NCBI GenBank assembly: GCA_013112535.1
Contig: JABFGI010000001.1
Span: 494,414-558,413, forward strand
Source: Pseudomonadota bacterium
GTDB taxonomy: Bacteria > Pseudomonadota > Gammaproteobacteria > Eutrophobiales > Eutrophobiaceae
Direction of reading: 5' to 3'
Length of the DNA: 64,000 nt
Shown here one piece after another: positions 27,013 through 35,621 of the stretch (positions are counted from its first letter, which is position 1; every line of letters begins with the position of its first letter). A program made the position numbers and the translations under genes. Under the pieces are notes generated by a model. It saw only the letters and a program-made list of their open reading frames with translations. It searched no databases and was not told the DNA's origin.

Positions 27013-27771
27013 CTAAACCCTGAATATATATTCTTTGCCTTCTATGCGATCAATATCCGGGGGGAAGGTTTTGTATTTATCGGCATAATATTTTTCAAGA
27101 TGATCGCCTTCAGATAGTTTATTGTATGTTGCAAAATAAAGGCGTCTGATTTTATTGCTCATATTTGGTTCTGATGCATGTGGTGTATAACAATCAAAAA
27201 ATACAATATCGCCAGGTTTAGTTGGACAATGAATAAACTCCATATCTGCCATATCTTCATCTGTCAGCGGTTCCCATTCTCGATATAAGCCTTTCTGCTG
27301 GAATCCTGAAACCATTTGCAGGCAACCATTTTCAATTGTTGCTTCATCAATGCAGACCATAACGCTGATAAAATATCTGGCATAGTCTTCCCAACCAGCC
27401 TGTGAATCCTGATGCGGTTTAAAACCATCGCCGCCAGGCATTTTAAAATTAATTTTTTCTTTAAATAATACTGCTTCTTCGTCTAATAATGTCGCAGTTG
27501 GTTTTGCAAGGACCTTGCTTAACTCTGCAAAACCATCATGAAATGGTGATATTTTTTCTATACGATTAATTAATTGTGTTTCAGGGTTAAGCTTGCTTTT
27601 TTCATGATAAAGCCATTGTTTGCCCGATTCTTCAGGTGTGTTTTCTAACTCGCTAGTCCATGATTTAATTCTGATCATATCGTCATCATTAAAAGCATTT
27701 CTGATTACCAGAAAGCCATTTTTATTGAAATCATCAATTTGTTCAGTACTTACAGAGGGTATTGTTAACAT
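27013..27771 (-). CDS. Phytanoyl-CoA dioxygenase (PhyH) family protein
   Basis: A 252-residue Fe(II)/2-oxoglutarate oxygenase. The facial triad is His120 and Asp122 (KPHQDSQAGW) with distal His198 (CYTPHASEPN); Arg209 in NKIRRLYF should bind 2-oxoglutarate. These enzymes hydroxylate lipids, betaines, amino acids or secondary metabolites. The substrate cannot be read from the sequence. It follows hemN after 29 bases on the same strand and is likely to share its FNR-box promoter, which is unexpected for an oxygen-consuming enzyme. Confidence 0.85.
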   Translation of the reverse strand: MLTIPSVSTEQIDDFNKNGFLVIRNAFNDDDMIRIKSWTSELENTPEESGKQWLYHEKSKLNPETQLINRIEKISPFHDGFAELSKVLAKPTATLLDEEAVLFKEKINFKMPGGDGFKPHQDSQAGWEDYARYFISVMVCIDEATIENGCLQMVSGFQQKGLYREWEPLTDEDMADMEFIHCPTKPGDIVFFDCYTPHASEPNMSNKIRRLYFATYNKLSEGDHLEKYYADKYKTFPPDIDRIEGKEYIFRV

Positions 27772-27800
27772 GGTTTAATAATTTAATTAGCAAGCTTAAG

Positions 27801-29192
27801 TTAGATCATCTTGGAATAAGTATTTTTATTACTCTTTTTGTCATAATACTTATCAAAAGTAGAACAGATATTTCTAATTAGAAATCTACCAGCAGGTAAA
27901 ACAATAATTCTATTTTCTTCAATTTTTAATAATTCATCTTTTTCCATGTCGGCTAATAGCTTTATTTCGCTAGAAAAATAGTCTTTAAATTCTATTCTAA
28001 ACAGATCTTCAATTTCGTCGAAGTCAAGTTGAAAGTGACATATTAACTGCGTAATTACTTTTCTGCGTAATTCATCGTCATGATTTAATTTATAACCACG
28101 ATAAACTGGAATATTATTTCCTTCTAATCTTTCTTTATAATCATCAATTGTGCGAATGTTTTGAGAATACGAATTACTAATCTTGCTTATCGCAGTTACA
28201 CCAAAGCCAATAACATCGCAATCAGCATTCGTAGAATAACCCTGGAAGTTTCTATATAAATTACCTTTGCGTTGCGCAACAGCCAGTTCATCATCAGGTT
28301 TTGCAAAGTGATCCATGCCAATATAGATATAACCTGCGTCAGTTAATGATTTGATTGATTCTCCCAGAATTTCCAGTTTTTCACCTGGTTCAGGTAAGTC
28401 TTCCTCGTTTATTTGTCGTTGAGTCTTAAACAACCTTGGCATGTGAGCATAATTGTAGATTGCTATACGATCGGGACTCATTTCTATTATTTTATTTATG
28501 GTGTTACAAAATGTTCTTACTGTTTGCTTCGGTAAACCATAAATCAAATCTACATTTATTGAATGAAAATTTCTCTTTCTGGCTTCATCGAAAACTTGCC
28601 GTGTTTGCTCATAGCTTTGTTCCCGGTTTACAGCTTTTTGTACACTGATATCGAAATCCTGTATGCCAATACTCATCCTGTTAAAGCCAAGGTTTCTTAA
28701 TAAAGATACTGTTTCAGGTTTTATTTCTCTGGGATCTATTTCTATTGAATATTCACCGGTATCATCATCTAGTAATGCGAAGTTGTCTCTTATATGGCGC
28801 ATCAAATCAGACATCTGGTCATGTGAAATAAAAGTAGGCGTTCCACCTCCCCAATGCAGTTGTTTAACGACACGATCTCTATCAAAAAGTGGTCCTTGCA
28901 GACTAATTTCCTTATGTAAGTCCTTTAGGTATGGCGCCGCTCGATTTCGATTTGCCGTAATAACCTTGTTACACGCACAATAAAAGCAGACTGTATTACA
29001 AAAAGGTAGATGGAAATATAAAGACAGTGGTTTTGGAAGAAGAATTTCGTTTGAGTCAGTGACAACCTCATGATATTCCTTGATTCCAAAATTCTCATCA
29101 AATTGAGTTGCTGTAGGATAGGACGTATACCTCGGACCAAATAAGTTATATCTACTAATTAATTCTTTATTAAATACAATAGTTTGTTCCAA
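27801..29192 (-). CDS. hemN: Oxygen-independent coproporphyrinogen III oxidase
   Basis: A 463-residue radical SAM enzyme of haem synthesis that decarboxylates two propionates of coproporphyrinogen III without oxygen. The motif FCNTVCFYCAC gives the cluster ligands Cys65, Cys69 and Cys72 plus the Cys74 typical of HemN. Further signatures are GGGTPTF, SIEIDPRE and NRMSIGIQDF. The length and the C-terminal HemN domain fit the true HemN (about 457 residues), not HemW. A perfect FNR box lies 58 bases upstream, agreeing with known anaerobic control. It supplies haem needed by the c-type cytochromes, KatG and qNOR. Confidence 0.95.
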   Translation of the reverse strand: MEQTIVFNKELISRYNLFGPRYTSYPTATQFDENFGIKEYHEVVTDSNEILLPKPLSLYFHLPFCNTVCFYCACNKVITANRNRAAPYLKDLHKEISLQGPLFDRDRVVKQLHWGGGTPTFISHDQMSDLMRHIRDNFALLDDDTGEYSIEIDPREIKPETVSLLRNLGFNRMSIGIQDFDISVQKAVNREQSYEQTRQVFDEARKRNFHSINVDLIYGLPKQTVRTFCNTINKIIEMSPDRIAIYNYAHMPRLFKTQRQINEEDLPEPGEKLEILGESIKSLTDAGYIYIGMDHFAKPDDELAVAQRKGNLYRNFQGYSTNADCDVIGFGVTAISKISNSYSQNIRTIDDYKERLEGNNIPVYRGYKLNHDDELRRKVITQLICHFQLDFDEIEDLFRIEFKDYFSSEIKLLADMEKDELLKIEENRIIVLPAGRFLIRNICSTFDKYYDKKSNKNTYSKMI

Positions 29193-29249
29193 TGGAGAAG
29201 CCCTAAAATGCTGAAAAATATGAATATACGGTTTACAAAAAACAACGTT

Positions 29250-29263
29250 TTGATCTGGATCAA
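29250..29263 (-). promoter_or_regulatory. Perfect FNR-type box for hemN
   Basis: TTGATctggATCAA matches the consensus exactly and lies between the PilZ gene and hemN, with its centre about 64 bases before the hemN start. hemN is a classical FNR/ANR target in gammaproteobacteria, so this is a confident functional assignment for a site read by eye. Confidence 0.85.
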
Positions 29264-29302
29264 ACGAATAAAAATAGATATCTATTGAGTCACTAAGTGA
29301 GG

Positions 29303-29650
29303 CTAGTATTGCTCAGACAAACCAAAAAATAAAGTTTCAATATACTCAATATCAAATTTAGTAGCATAAACAAAGCGAAAGCCACTATTATAGAAAGGGG
29401 TGTCATGATGCGGTTCAGACCAGCGGCATTGTGCAGTTAATGATGTTCTGGTTTTGTTATCAGTACCATTAGCTATATCGAGACTAATGCGTATTTCTTT
29501 GCTAATTTCAAATTGTACGGCCCCAACCAGCATCATGCCATATGCATTAAGGTCTGCAGTGTGTCCGAGACTTTGTCCTGATTTTTGATCAAACACTTCC
29601 TCAATGATAGACAAACGCCGTAAATTTCTGCGTTCAGCAATTTGTTCCAT
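29303..29650 (-). CDS. PilZ domain protein (predicted c-di-GMP receptor)
   Basis: A 115-residue single-domain protein. The c-di-GMP-binding elements are visible: the arginine motif RRNLRR at about residues 7-12 and the strand motif DLNAYGMML (the usual [D/N]xSxxG with Ala in place of Ser) at about 33-41. Two GGDEF-domain cyclases are encoded elsewhere in the window (38.3-39.2 and 59.2-60.1 kb). The target is unknown. There is no signal peptide, so it should be cytoplasmic. Confidence 0.82.
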   Translation of the reverse strand: MEQIAERRNLRRLSIIEEVFDQKSGQSLGHTADLNAYGMMLVGAVQFEISKEIRISLDIANGTDNKTRTSLTAQCRWSEPHHDTPFYNSGFRFVYATKFDIEYIETLFFGLSEQY

Positions 29651-29844
29651 ATTTAGATTCCATTTTATTGTCTGTTCATTTTTATCGGCAATAATTGCCT
29701 GATATTTAAAAATAAAGTATAAGTAACTGAAAACATTAATGATATAGCTGCTTAAAGCCTCTGTTTAATTATGGTTTTCGGCAATGAATTATTCGGAATT
29801 GAATATATGAAGTATAAAAAGATGTGAAATGAATGGATTAGAAC

Positions 29845-30372
29845 TTAATTTTGATTAATGGCGTTTTCCTGTTGGCTGAATTGTTCGTTCATCAAATTCT
29901 GAATATCTTTTGCCTGATCAAATAAATGTTTGATTCCTTCTGGAGAATAAATATTTGCTGGCAAATCTGTTGAAGGAAAAGATGACTGTTGCGGTGATTC
30001 AGGCTGTTTAGTTGTACGATCTGTTTTATCCTTTTCAGAAATAGCAGGCACTACATTTGTCTGGGTACTTAATTTGATTGATTCCAGGCTTTGTGTTTTT
30101 TCCGATGGTTTTTCGCTTGTGTAATGAATAACCCCTTTTTCATCACGCCATTTATACAAATACGTCTCTTTTATTTCTGGTTCAATGGCTTTTTTATCTG
30201 ATTCAAGCTTATTCGATAAAGATTCTCTTATTTCAGAAAAATTAATATCGGGTAACACCGGTTTATTTATACTTATTTCCGGAGAATTTCCGGTGATTAA
30301 ATAATTAGCATAATTACTAAAACCAAATAATAGAATAATAATTATTATTATTTTTAATGAGAGTTTAAACAT
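29845..30372 (-). CDS. DUF4124 domain protein, membrane-anchored
   Basis: A 175-residue protein with an N-terminal hydrophobic segment (about 5-25) and a central DUF4124 motif, YLYKWRDEKGVIHYTSEKP (about residues 71-89). The domain is a short exported beta-rich unit common in gammaproteobacteria, usually as YKWxDxxGxxHYSD. The C-terminal half is low in complexity, with Ser, Thr, Pro and Gln. Its function is not known. It stands alone between the PilZ gene and a small helix-rich gene. Confidence 0.75.
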   Translation of the reverse strand: MFKLSLKIIIIIILLFGFSNYANYLITGNSPEISINKPVLPDINFSEIRESLSNKLESDKKAIEPEIKETYLYKWRDEKGVIHYTSEKPSEKTQSLESIKLSTQTNVVPAISEKDKTDRTTKQPESPQQSSFPSTDLPANIYSPEGIKHLFDQAKDIQNLMNEQFSQQENAINQN

Positions 30373-30468
30373 GTTGTGTTCTCATGTTTAATGAATTTGA
30401 CTTGTTGGCTGAACGCGCTGTATATAAGCTGAATGTCAAAAAAAGATAATGTTATAAACATTCCTTGC

Positions 30469-30612
30469 TTATTGTCTTAATGTTTTTTCCAGATTAATGC
30501 CTTCTTCAAGATAGTTTACTGCAATCATTTCAATTGTTTCAGATTCGTCTGCTTTAATTTTAAGAAATTCATAAATCTCGTCGCTGACATCAATCGTAAT
30601 TTGTTTGCTCAT
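30469..30612 (-). CDS. 47-residue ribbon-helix-helix-like protein
   Basis: A short gene beginning MSKQITIDVSDEIYEFLKIK with an AAAGGAT ribosome site 9 bases before the ATG. A beta-strand (KQITIDVSDE) followed by two helices (EIYEFLKIKADES, IEMIAVNYLEEGINLEKTL) matches the shape of MetJ/Arc/CopG DNA-binding proteins. The acidic composition and lack of basic residues in the strand make DNA binding uncertain. No toxin gene lies beside it. It is too small for most gene finders. Confidence 0.55.
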   Translation of the reverse strand: MSKQITIDVSDEIYEFLKIKADESETIEMIAVNYLEEGINLEKTLRQ

Positions 30613-30729
30613 AAAAAATATCCTTTTGAAATTAGTGTATTAAATTATAGACAGTATTTTCTAATAACTGCTCGAAAATATACATCGATATATTTGTTAA
30701 TTTTATAACAAATAGTTTTATAATAAAGA

Positions 30730-31554
30730 ATGGTTTATGCGAAGCTTTTAATAATATTGTTAATTTCCACGGTGCTGTCTGCTTGCGGACCACTAGCACT
30801 GGTCAGCGCTGTTGGTACCACGGTTAATAATGCAGCATATAATGCGGCTGAAAGAGATTTAAATAATCCTCAGCCAAGCAGGAAAGAGCAGGCTTTTAAA
30901 GTTGCCATAGCTAATATGAATCTTGGCATCGAATATATGCGGCAGGGTAAATATGAAGAGGCGCTGGATAAATTAAATCGTTCGATATTGGCAAAACCTG
31001 ACTTTGCCCCTTCATATAACGTTTTGGGGTTGCTCTATCAACATCTAGGTGAAAATGAAAATGCAGAAGCGCATTTTCAAAAATCTTTAAAATTAGATCC
31101 TTCAGATTCTTCGACTTATAACAATTACGGTTTATTTCTTTGCCAGAATGATCGACTTGAGGAAGCGGAAGCGACGTTCTTGAATGCAGCAAACAACCCT
31201 TTTTACGATAATCCGGAGATTGCCTATACGAATGCGGGAATTTGTGTTTTTGAAAGCAAACCTGAGACAGGAGAAAAATATTTCAAAGAGGCGCTTGCCA
31301 AAAATCCGGAATTCAGTCAGGCATTGTTGCAAATGGCAGATATTTCTTATGTCAGGAGAGAATACAATCTGGCCCATCAATATCTGGAACGATATAAAAA
31401 TAATTCAAGTCATACACCCAAAAGCCTTTGGTTAGGAATTCGCGTTTATTCTGAATTAGGATATAAAGATGATGTTTCCAGTTATGCTTTATTGCTTAAA
31501 AACAAATATCCGGATTCAGAAGAAGCCCAGGCTATGATGGAGTGGGATTTTTAA
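30730..31554 (+). CDS. TPR lipoprotein, PilF/PilW-like
   Basis: A 274-residue protein with a lipoprotein signal (lipobox LSAC, Cys19) and about five tetratricopeptide repeats from residue 55 (NLGIEYMRQGKYEEALDKLN, APSYNVLGLLYQHLGENENA and so on). The layout matches PilF/PilW, the outer-membrane pilotin that helps PilQ secretin assembly in type IV pili. However, it is not in the usual ndk-rlmN-pilF-ispG context and no pilus genes are in the window. It could be a general TPR lipoprotein. Confidence 0.72.
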   Translation: MVYAKLLIILLISTVLSACGPLALVSAVGTTVNNAAYNAAERDLNNPQPSRKEQAFKVAIANMNLGIEYMRQGKYEEALDKLNRSILAKPDFAPSYNVLGLLYQHLGENENAEAHFQKSLKLDPSDSSTYNNYGLFLCQNDRLEEAEATFLNAANNPFYDNPEIAYTNAGICVFESKPETGEKYFKEALAKNPEFSQALLQMADISYVRREYNLAHQYLERYKNNSSHTPKSLWLGIRVYSELGYKDDVSSYALLLKNKYPDSEEAQAMMEWDF

Positions 31555-31602
31555 TATAGATTAATTTTTTTTGAAGCTTTGTTTGAAGAGTAAGTTGAAA
31601 CT

Positions 31603-31950
31603 TTATTCTTCATCGGGTAATTCAGGGAGCGTAAAGGGAGTCACCATCGCAAGCTGAGACATATAAATCATCCCCCCATGAGGTCTGTTTATATCGGCTT
31701 CCTCATAGATGTAATTAAAAAGATCGTCTGCCTGTGCGGTACTAATAACAACGTTTAACATTTCTTTTTCTGCTTGATCGCCAATCCCTCTATAAGCAAG
31801 AGGTGTTATTTTTCCCATGCCCCGGCCTGAATTAATATTAGATCTATTAATACCTTTTTCATCTTTTAGTTTTTTTAGAAGAGGTAATGCCAGTCCTTTT
31901 GGTAATATGCATGTAATTAATTTGTCGTCTGAAAATTTTGAGGTATCCAT
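31603..31950 (-). CDS. PII-like signalling protein (second of two)
   Basis: A 115-residue protein of the GlnB-like fold, recognised from KLITCILPKG at the start, the central EKEMLNVVISTAQADDLFNYIYEEADI segment and the short C-terminal strand GGMIYMSQL. It lacks the canonical T-loop tyrosine context (RGxKxQY) of GlnB/GlnK, so uridylylation is unlikely. It lies 19 bases after its paralogue, downstream of a DUF1538 membrane protein. By analogy with GlnK-AmtB and SbtB-SbtA pairs, it may bind a nucleotide and gate that protein (inference). Confidence 0.72.
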   Translation of the reverse strand: MDTSKFSDDKLITCILPKGLALPLLKKLKDEKGINRSNINSGRGMGKITPLAYRGIGDQAEKEMLNVVISTAQADDLFNYIYEEADINRPHGGMIYMSQLAMVTPFTLPELPDEE

Positions 31951-31969
31951 AATAATATAGTTTTAATGT

Positions 31970-32344
31970 TTAAACTGACTGTTTAATTTCATTGGCAAGT
32001 TTATTTTCAATTTCCTTGGGGATGTAAGTTGCTGCTTTTTCGAGAGGAGTGACATACATAAAGCCCATGCCAGGAGTGTCCAGATTTCCGGCAAGATAAA
32101 CTTTTTCAAATACACGATCGATTTGATCTGTTGCCACAACAATATTAATGACTTCCTTTTCAACTTCAACAGCAATGCCTAATATACCTAATCGTTCTCT
32201 GACACCTCCACCTCGGGCATAAAATACGGTAGCACCTTGTGCGCCGGCATTTTGCGCTGCTGTTACGATCACATCTGCCGAACCTTTTTGAACGATACAG
32301 GTAATCAACGCCACATCGGTTAATACAATGATATGTTTACTCAT
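31970..32344 (-). CDS. PII-like signalling protein (first of two)
   Basis: A 124-residue GlnB-like protein. Family features are the first strand IIVLTDVALITCIVQKG, the glycine-rich AQGATVFYARGGGVRER loop (in place of a normal T-loop) and KEVINIVVATDQIDRVFEKVY. The C-terminus GMGFMYVTPLEKAATYIP is typical of PII-like proteins outside the GlnB/GlnK group. Its ATG overlaps the stop of the DUF1538 gene (ATGA), so the two are translationally coupled. Confidence 0.75.
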   Translation of the reverse strand: MSKHIIVLTDVALITCIVQKGSADVIVTAAQNAGAQGATVFYARGGGVRERLGILGIAVEVEKEVINIVVATDQIDRVFEKVYLAGNLDTPGMGFMYVTPLEKAATYIPKEIENKLANEIKQSV

Positions 32345-34119
32345 GATTTAGCTCCTTCAACGGATTCAACTACTTCATATTCACTTTCTCTACGCCTTTT
32401 CACTTTCCATTGTATCCAGAGTCCTGTTGTCATCACTGAAATAATAGGACCTATTGACGCCATAGATAAAATACCAAATCCCTCGATTGCACCAACGGCT
32501 TCACCAAATCCTAATCCCATAGCAAGAACCAGTGGTACTGTTACAGGTCCAGTAGTTACTCCTGCGCTATCCCAGGCAATATTAACGAATTCTTCAGTAG
32601 AAAAATAAGTTAGTACAATTGCGATTAAATAACCCGGGACAACAATATAGGCAATCGGAATAGAATAAATGATTTTTACTATGCCTAGAGCGATACCAAA
32701 ACCTACGCCAAATGAAACAGAATACATTAATAACTTCTTTCTAAATGCGCCATTAGTCAGATTTTCAACTGTCATACCTAAAGCATTTAGCGCAGGTTCA
32801 GCCAATGTCGCTCCAAATCCAAGTATCCATGCAAAAATAAGTGCAATGGAGATACCCAGCATCAGGCTATATAAAGGAGAGTCGCTAACAAGTTCGATTT
32901 GTGTAAATGCACCAGGCACCAAACCGCCTGACTGACTTCCCAGTTTTGCCAGGCCATAACTTAAACCAATATTGAAAATTATCATGCCGATAACAGACAG
33001 GATAATTCCATAAGTAATTGTGCCAGGGTGTCTTATCTTTTCTTTAAGAACAAACAAAAGAATAAATATTAAAAATAAAACCAGGGGAATAATGGCGCGA
33101 ATGCCGGAAATAATTTCTACGTAAGGTGTCTTCTCATGCCAATTAAGTGAAGCTGTAGAACTGTTCATCGCAACAGCTTCACTGATAATCATCTGAGGTG
33201 TTTCTATAATGGAAACAAATACAGCGAGAAGTTCTACTGCGACAATAGGGAATAATGAGGCAAGTGTGACTATGCCAAAACCAGATAACGAAGATCGTCC
33301 TTTACCAGCAGCGGTTGCAATACCGATTCCAAGCGAAAGTACTAATGGAACTGTCACAGGCCCCGTAGTCACAGCACCGCAATCCCAGGCAAGCCCCAGC
33401 ATTTTGCTTAACTCCTCATCTGCCATGATATAAAGCGTTAATCCTATTGTAGGTATCAAGGATATATAAATTAAAGGTTTTAAACTCCAGCCATAAATAA
33501 AGCGAAGTGTACCTAACACAGCAGCAAGACCCACACCGATACCGACCATCAGTACCAGAACTTCTGACCATGTGTTTAGAAGTGAATATAAATAAGGTGC
33601 CTGCTCGACATTGACTATTGAACCCGCTGCTTTAAGTGCGCCTATGGCCGGTTCGGCGAAGGTGACGCCTATACCAAGTAAAAATACAATGAGTAATACA
33701 GTCGGTAGTTTGGCTTTCGATGGTAAAATATTTCCGATAGTTTCTCCGAAAGGCATAAGGCCTACTTTTAATCCTTCCATGAATAACATCAGGCCAATTA
33801 TTACTGATAAAAGCCCTGCTGTAATAATCCATGAATCACTCACATTTTGACGTAGTATTAATAATTGAAATAAAACCAGATAAATAGCGAGAGGCAATAC
33901 TGCTTTAACTTGATCGATCAAACGTACTGTTAAGTAAGGCTGGGCCAATCTGTAGACATCAATCGATCTTAATTTTATTTTGGAAGGGCGGCAAACAAGA
34001 TCTACTCCATATTTATCCTGCTCTATTTCAGGAGCTAATTCGTTATAACTCAATTCTTCCTGATGCATCGTTATTTCGCGAACCAAAGTGCCGAAACGAA
34101 CCTGTTTTAATGTAGACAT
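32341..34119 (-). CDS. Tandem DUF1538 membrane protein, predicted transporter
   Basis: A 592-residue polytopic protein with about 14 helices, made of two homologous halves. Each half carries the same two motifs: T[F/L]AEPA[I/L]xAL (FAEPAIGAL in the first, LAEPALNAL in the second) and WD[C/S]xxVTTGPVTVPLVL. The exact repetition points to an internal duplication, as in inverted- or tandem-repeat transporters. The N-terminal 60 residues and the C-terminal basic tail are cytoplasmic. DUF1538 has no proven function that I know of. A perfect FNR box is 99 bases upstream, and two PII-like genes follow in the same operon. Confidence 0.85.
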   Translation of the reverse strand: MSTLKQVRFGTLVREITMHQEELSYNELAPEIEQDKYGVDLVCRPSKIKLRSIDVYRLAQPYLTVRLIDQVKAVLPLAIYLVLFQLLILRQNVSDSWIITAGLLSVIIGLMLFMEGLKVGLMPFGETIGNILPSKAKLPTVLLIVFLLGIGVTFAEPAIGALKAAGSIVNVEQAPYLYSLLNTWSEVLVLMVGIGVGLAAVLGTLRFIYGWSLKPLIYISLIPTIGLTLYIMADEELSKMLGLAWDCGAVTTGPVTVPLVLSLGIGIATAAGKGRSSLSGFGIVTLASLFPIVAVELLAVFVSIIETPQMIISEAVAMNSSTASLNWHEKTPYVEIISGIRAIIPLVLFLIFILLFVLKEKIRHPGTITYGIILSVIGMIIFNIGLSYGLAKLGSQSGGLVPGAFTQIELVSDSPLYSLMLGISIALIFAWILGFGATLAEPALNALGMTVENLTNGAFRKKLLMYSVSFGVGFGIALGIVKIIYSIPIAYIVVPGYLIAIVLTYFSTEEFVNIAWDSAGVTTGPVTVPLVLAMGLGFGEAVGAIEGFGILSMASIGPIISVMTTGLWIQWKVKRRRESEYEVVESVEGAKS

Positions 34120-34217
34120 ATTATTATAAGAAAGGTTATATAAGCTTATTATGTGATAAGTTGCTAGTTTATAATCGAATCTGCAATTTTAGTATAAAAG
34201 TCGTATGAGCGAATAAA

Positions 34218-34231
34218 TTGATCTAAATCAA
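34218..34231. promoter_or_regulatory. Perfect FNR-type box between the DUF1538 and Sel1 genes
   Basis: TTGATctaaATCAA matches the consensus exactly. It lies in the 326-base divergent gap (34120-34445), 99 bases before the DUF1538 gene and about 215 before the Sel1 gene. Distance favours control of DUF1538-PII-PII. I saw no terminator or other clear signal in the rest of this gap. Confidence 0.7.
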
Positions 34232-34445
34232 ACCTTGTAAAATTCAAAAAACAACTGAATACTTTATATCAAATTGTTGGGTTGATGTTTTTCTGAAACT
34301 CTATTATTGCAGGATAAAGTCTTTATGCTTGCTCTATTGATAATGAAAAATTTAAAAGGTAGTGTTTGCCAATGGTAAAGTATGAACATTTGAATCCGAT
34401 GCGATGTCTCAATCTTTAATGTATAACAATGCTCCATCTAACTTT

Positions 34446-35369
34446 ATGCGATATTCATTACTAATAATTTTTATTATTTCACTGTCCGCTTGCGGAAAAT
34501 CAGAATATGAGCTCGCATTTGACGCTTATCAAAACCATGATTATGAAACTGCGTATAAGAAAATATCCGTTCTGGCAGAAGCTGGTGATGTTCGTGCGCA
34601 AAATATTCTAGGCCTGATGTATGAAAGAGCGCTGGGTATTGAGCCGGATTATATTGAAGCGGCTAAATGGTATCGAAAAGCTGCAGAAAAAGGAGTGGCC
34701 GATTCACAAATCAGACTTGCTCAGCTTTATATTCAAGGACTGGGAGTTAAAAGAGATTACTGGGAAGGAATGAAATGGGCACGCAAATCTGCGGTGCAAG
34801 GTAATTCAGAAGCAGAAGCAAATATTGGTTATATGTTTTTTGATGGCATAGGAGTTAACCAGGACTATAAAGAAGCAATCAAATGGTATCGTAAAGCAGC
34901 AGATAAAGGCTGGACAAGTGCTCAACATGATTTAGGTGTGATGTACGAAAATGGTCTGGGAGTAGATAAAGATTACGCCATTGCAATTGAATGGTACCGT
35001 AAAGCAGCAGATAAAGGGTTCATTGCTTCGCAAAGTAATCTTAGTGATTTGTATAAAAATAATACTGGTGTTCCGAAAAATAATGCCGATGTTTTATCCT
35101 GGTTTATTAAACTGTCTAAAGAAAAGCATCTTATGGCTCAATACAAATTAGGGATGATGTATTATTCAGGCGAACAAACGGAACAAGATTATATTAAAGC
35201 CTATGCCTGGGTGGGTATTGTTGCCGTAGCAGGTTACAAACCGGCAGAACAATTGCGAGATGAAATTGGAAAGCATATGAACAAGGAAGAACTTGAACAA
35301 GCCAGAATACTGGCAAAAGAATTATGGGATCAGTATGGCAGAAAAATGAATAACAAATTGGAACTTTGA
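34446..35369 (+). CDS. Sel1-repeat lipoprotein
   Basis: A protein of 307 residues from the ATG at 34446, chosen because MRYSLLIIFIISLSAC is then a compact lipoprotein signal; an ATG at 34404 would add 14 residues. After the lipobox Cys come about six Sel1 repeats of some 36 residues (A.+WYRKAA.KG...AQ..LG.MY..G.GV..DY). Repeats 3 and 4 are nearly identical in DNA, suggesting recent duplication. Sel1 proteins act as scaffolds for protein complexes. It has no clear partner here. Confidence 0.82.
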   Translation: MRYSLLIIFIISLSACGKSEYELAFDAYQNHDYETAYKKISVLAEAGDVRAQNILGLMYERALGIEPDYIEAAKWYRKAAEKGVADSQIRLAQLYIQGLGVKRDYWEGMKWARKSAVQGNSEAEANIGYMFFDGIGVNQDYKEAIKWYRKAADKGWTSAQHDLGVMYENGLGVDKDYAIAIEWYRKAADKGFIASQSNLSDLYKNNTGVPKNNADVLSWFIKLSKEKHLMAQYKLGMMYYSGEQTEQDYIKAYAWVGIVAVAGYKPAEQLRDEIGKHMNKEELEQARILAKELWDQYGRKMNNKLEL

Positions 35370-35494
35370 TCTTGATTTCTGTACTAAAAGGCAGCATATA
35401 AGAAGAATATGCCTTGAAAAATAGTGTTTACGGACATATTTAATGAACCAAGAAGCTTGACAACAAGATAAAAGAGGGAGAGTATCGCGTCCCC

Positions 35495-35587
35495 ATGAAA
35501 ACGAACAGACTGACAAAACAGGATTTTATTTGGCACCGCAACACTATGTGTGGCGGTTATGTACACCTGTGCGTCAAGGAATTTTAG
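35495..35587 (+). other. Possible 30-residue peptide gene or structured RNA before a terminator
   Basis: An ATG opens 30 codons beginning MKTNRLTKQDFIWHRN and ending in TAG. A purine-rich GAGGGAG lies 14 bases upstream, further than ideal. The stretch also contains a hairpin, CCGC-A-ACAC-TAT-GTGT-G-GCGG (about 35537-35558), and the strong terminator at 35622 follows 35 bases later. The segment could be a short peptide gene or a small RNA. It is one component of the 497-base gap between the Sel1 gene and the exported protein gene. Confidence 0.25.
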
Positions 35588-35621
35588 TGTTCTAGATATA
35601 AAAAGTATTTAGTAATTTTAT

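Noticed and set aside
30469..30612. Toxin-antitoxin module
   Set aside because: Only the RHH-like small protein is present. Neither neighbour (DUF4124 protein, TPR lipoprotein) looks like a toxin.
34373..34420. A 15-codon frame from ATG before the Sel1 gene as a leader peptide
   Set aside because: There is no ribosome site, no run of a regulatory amino acid and no attenuator hairpin after it.
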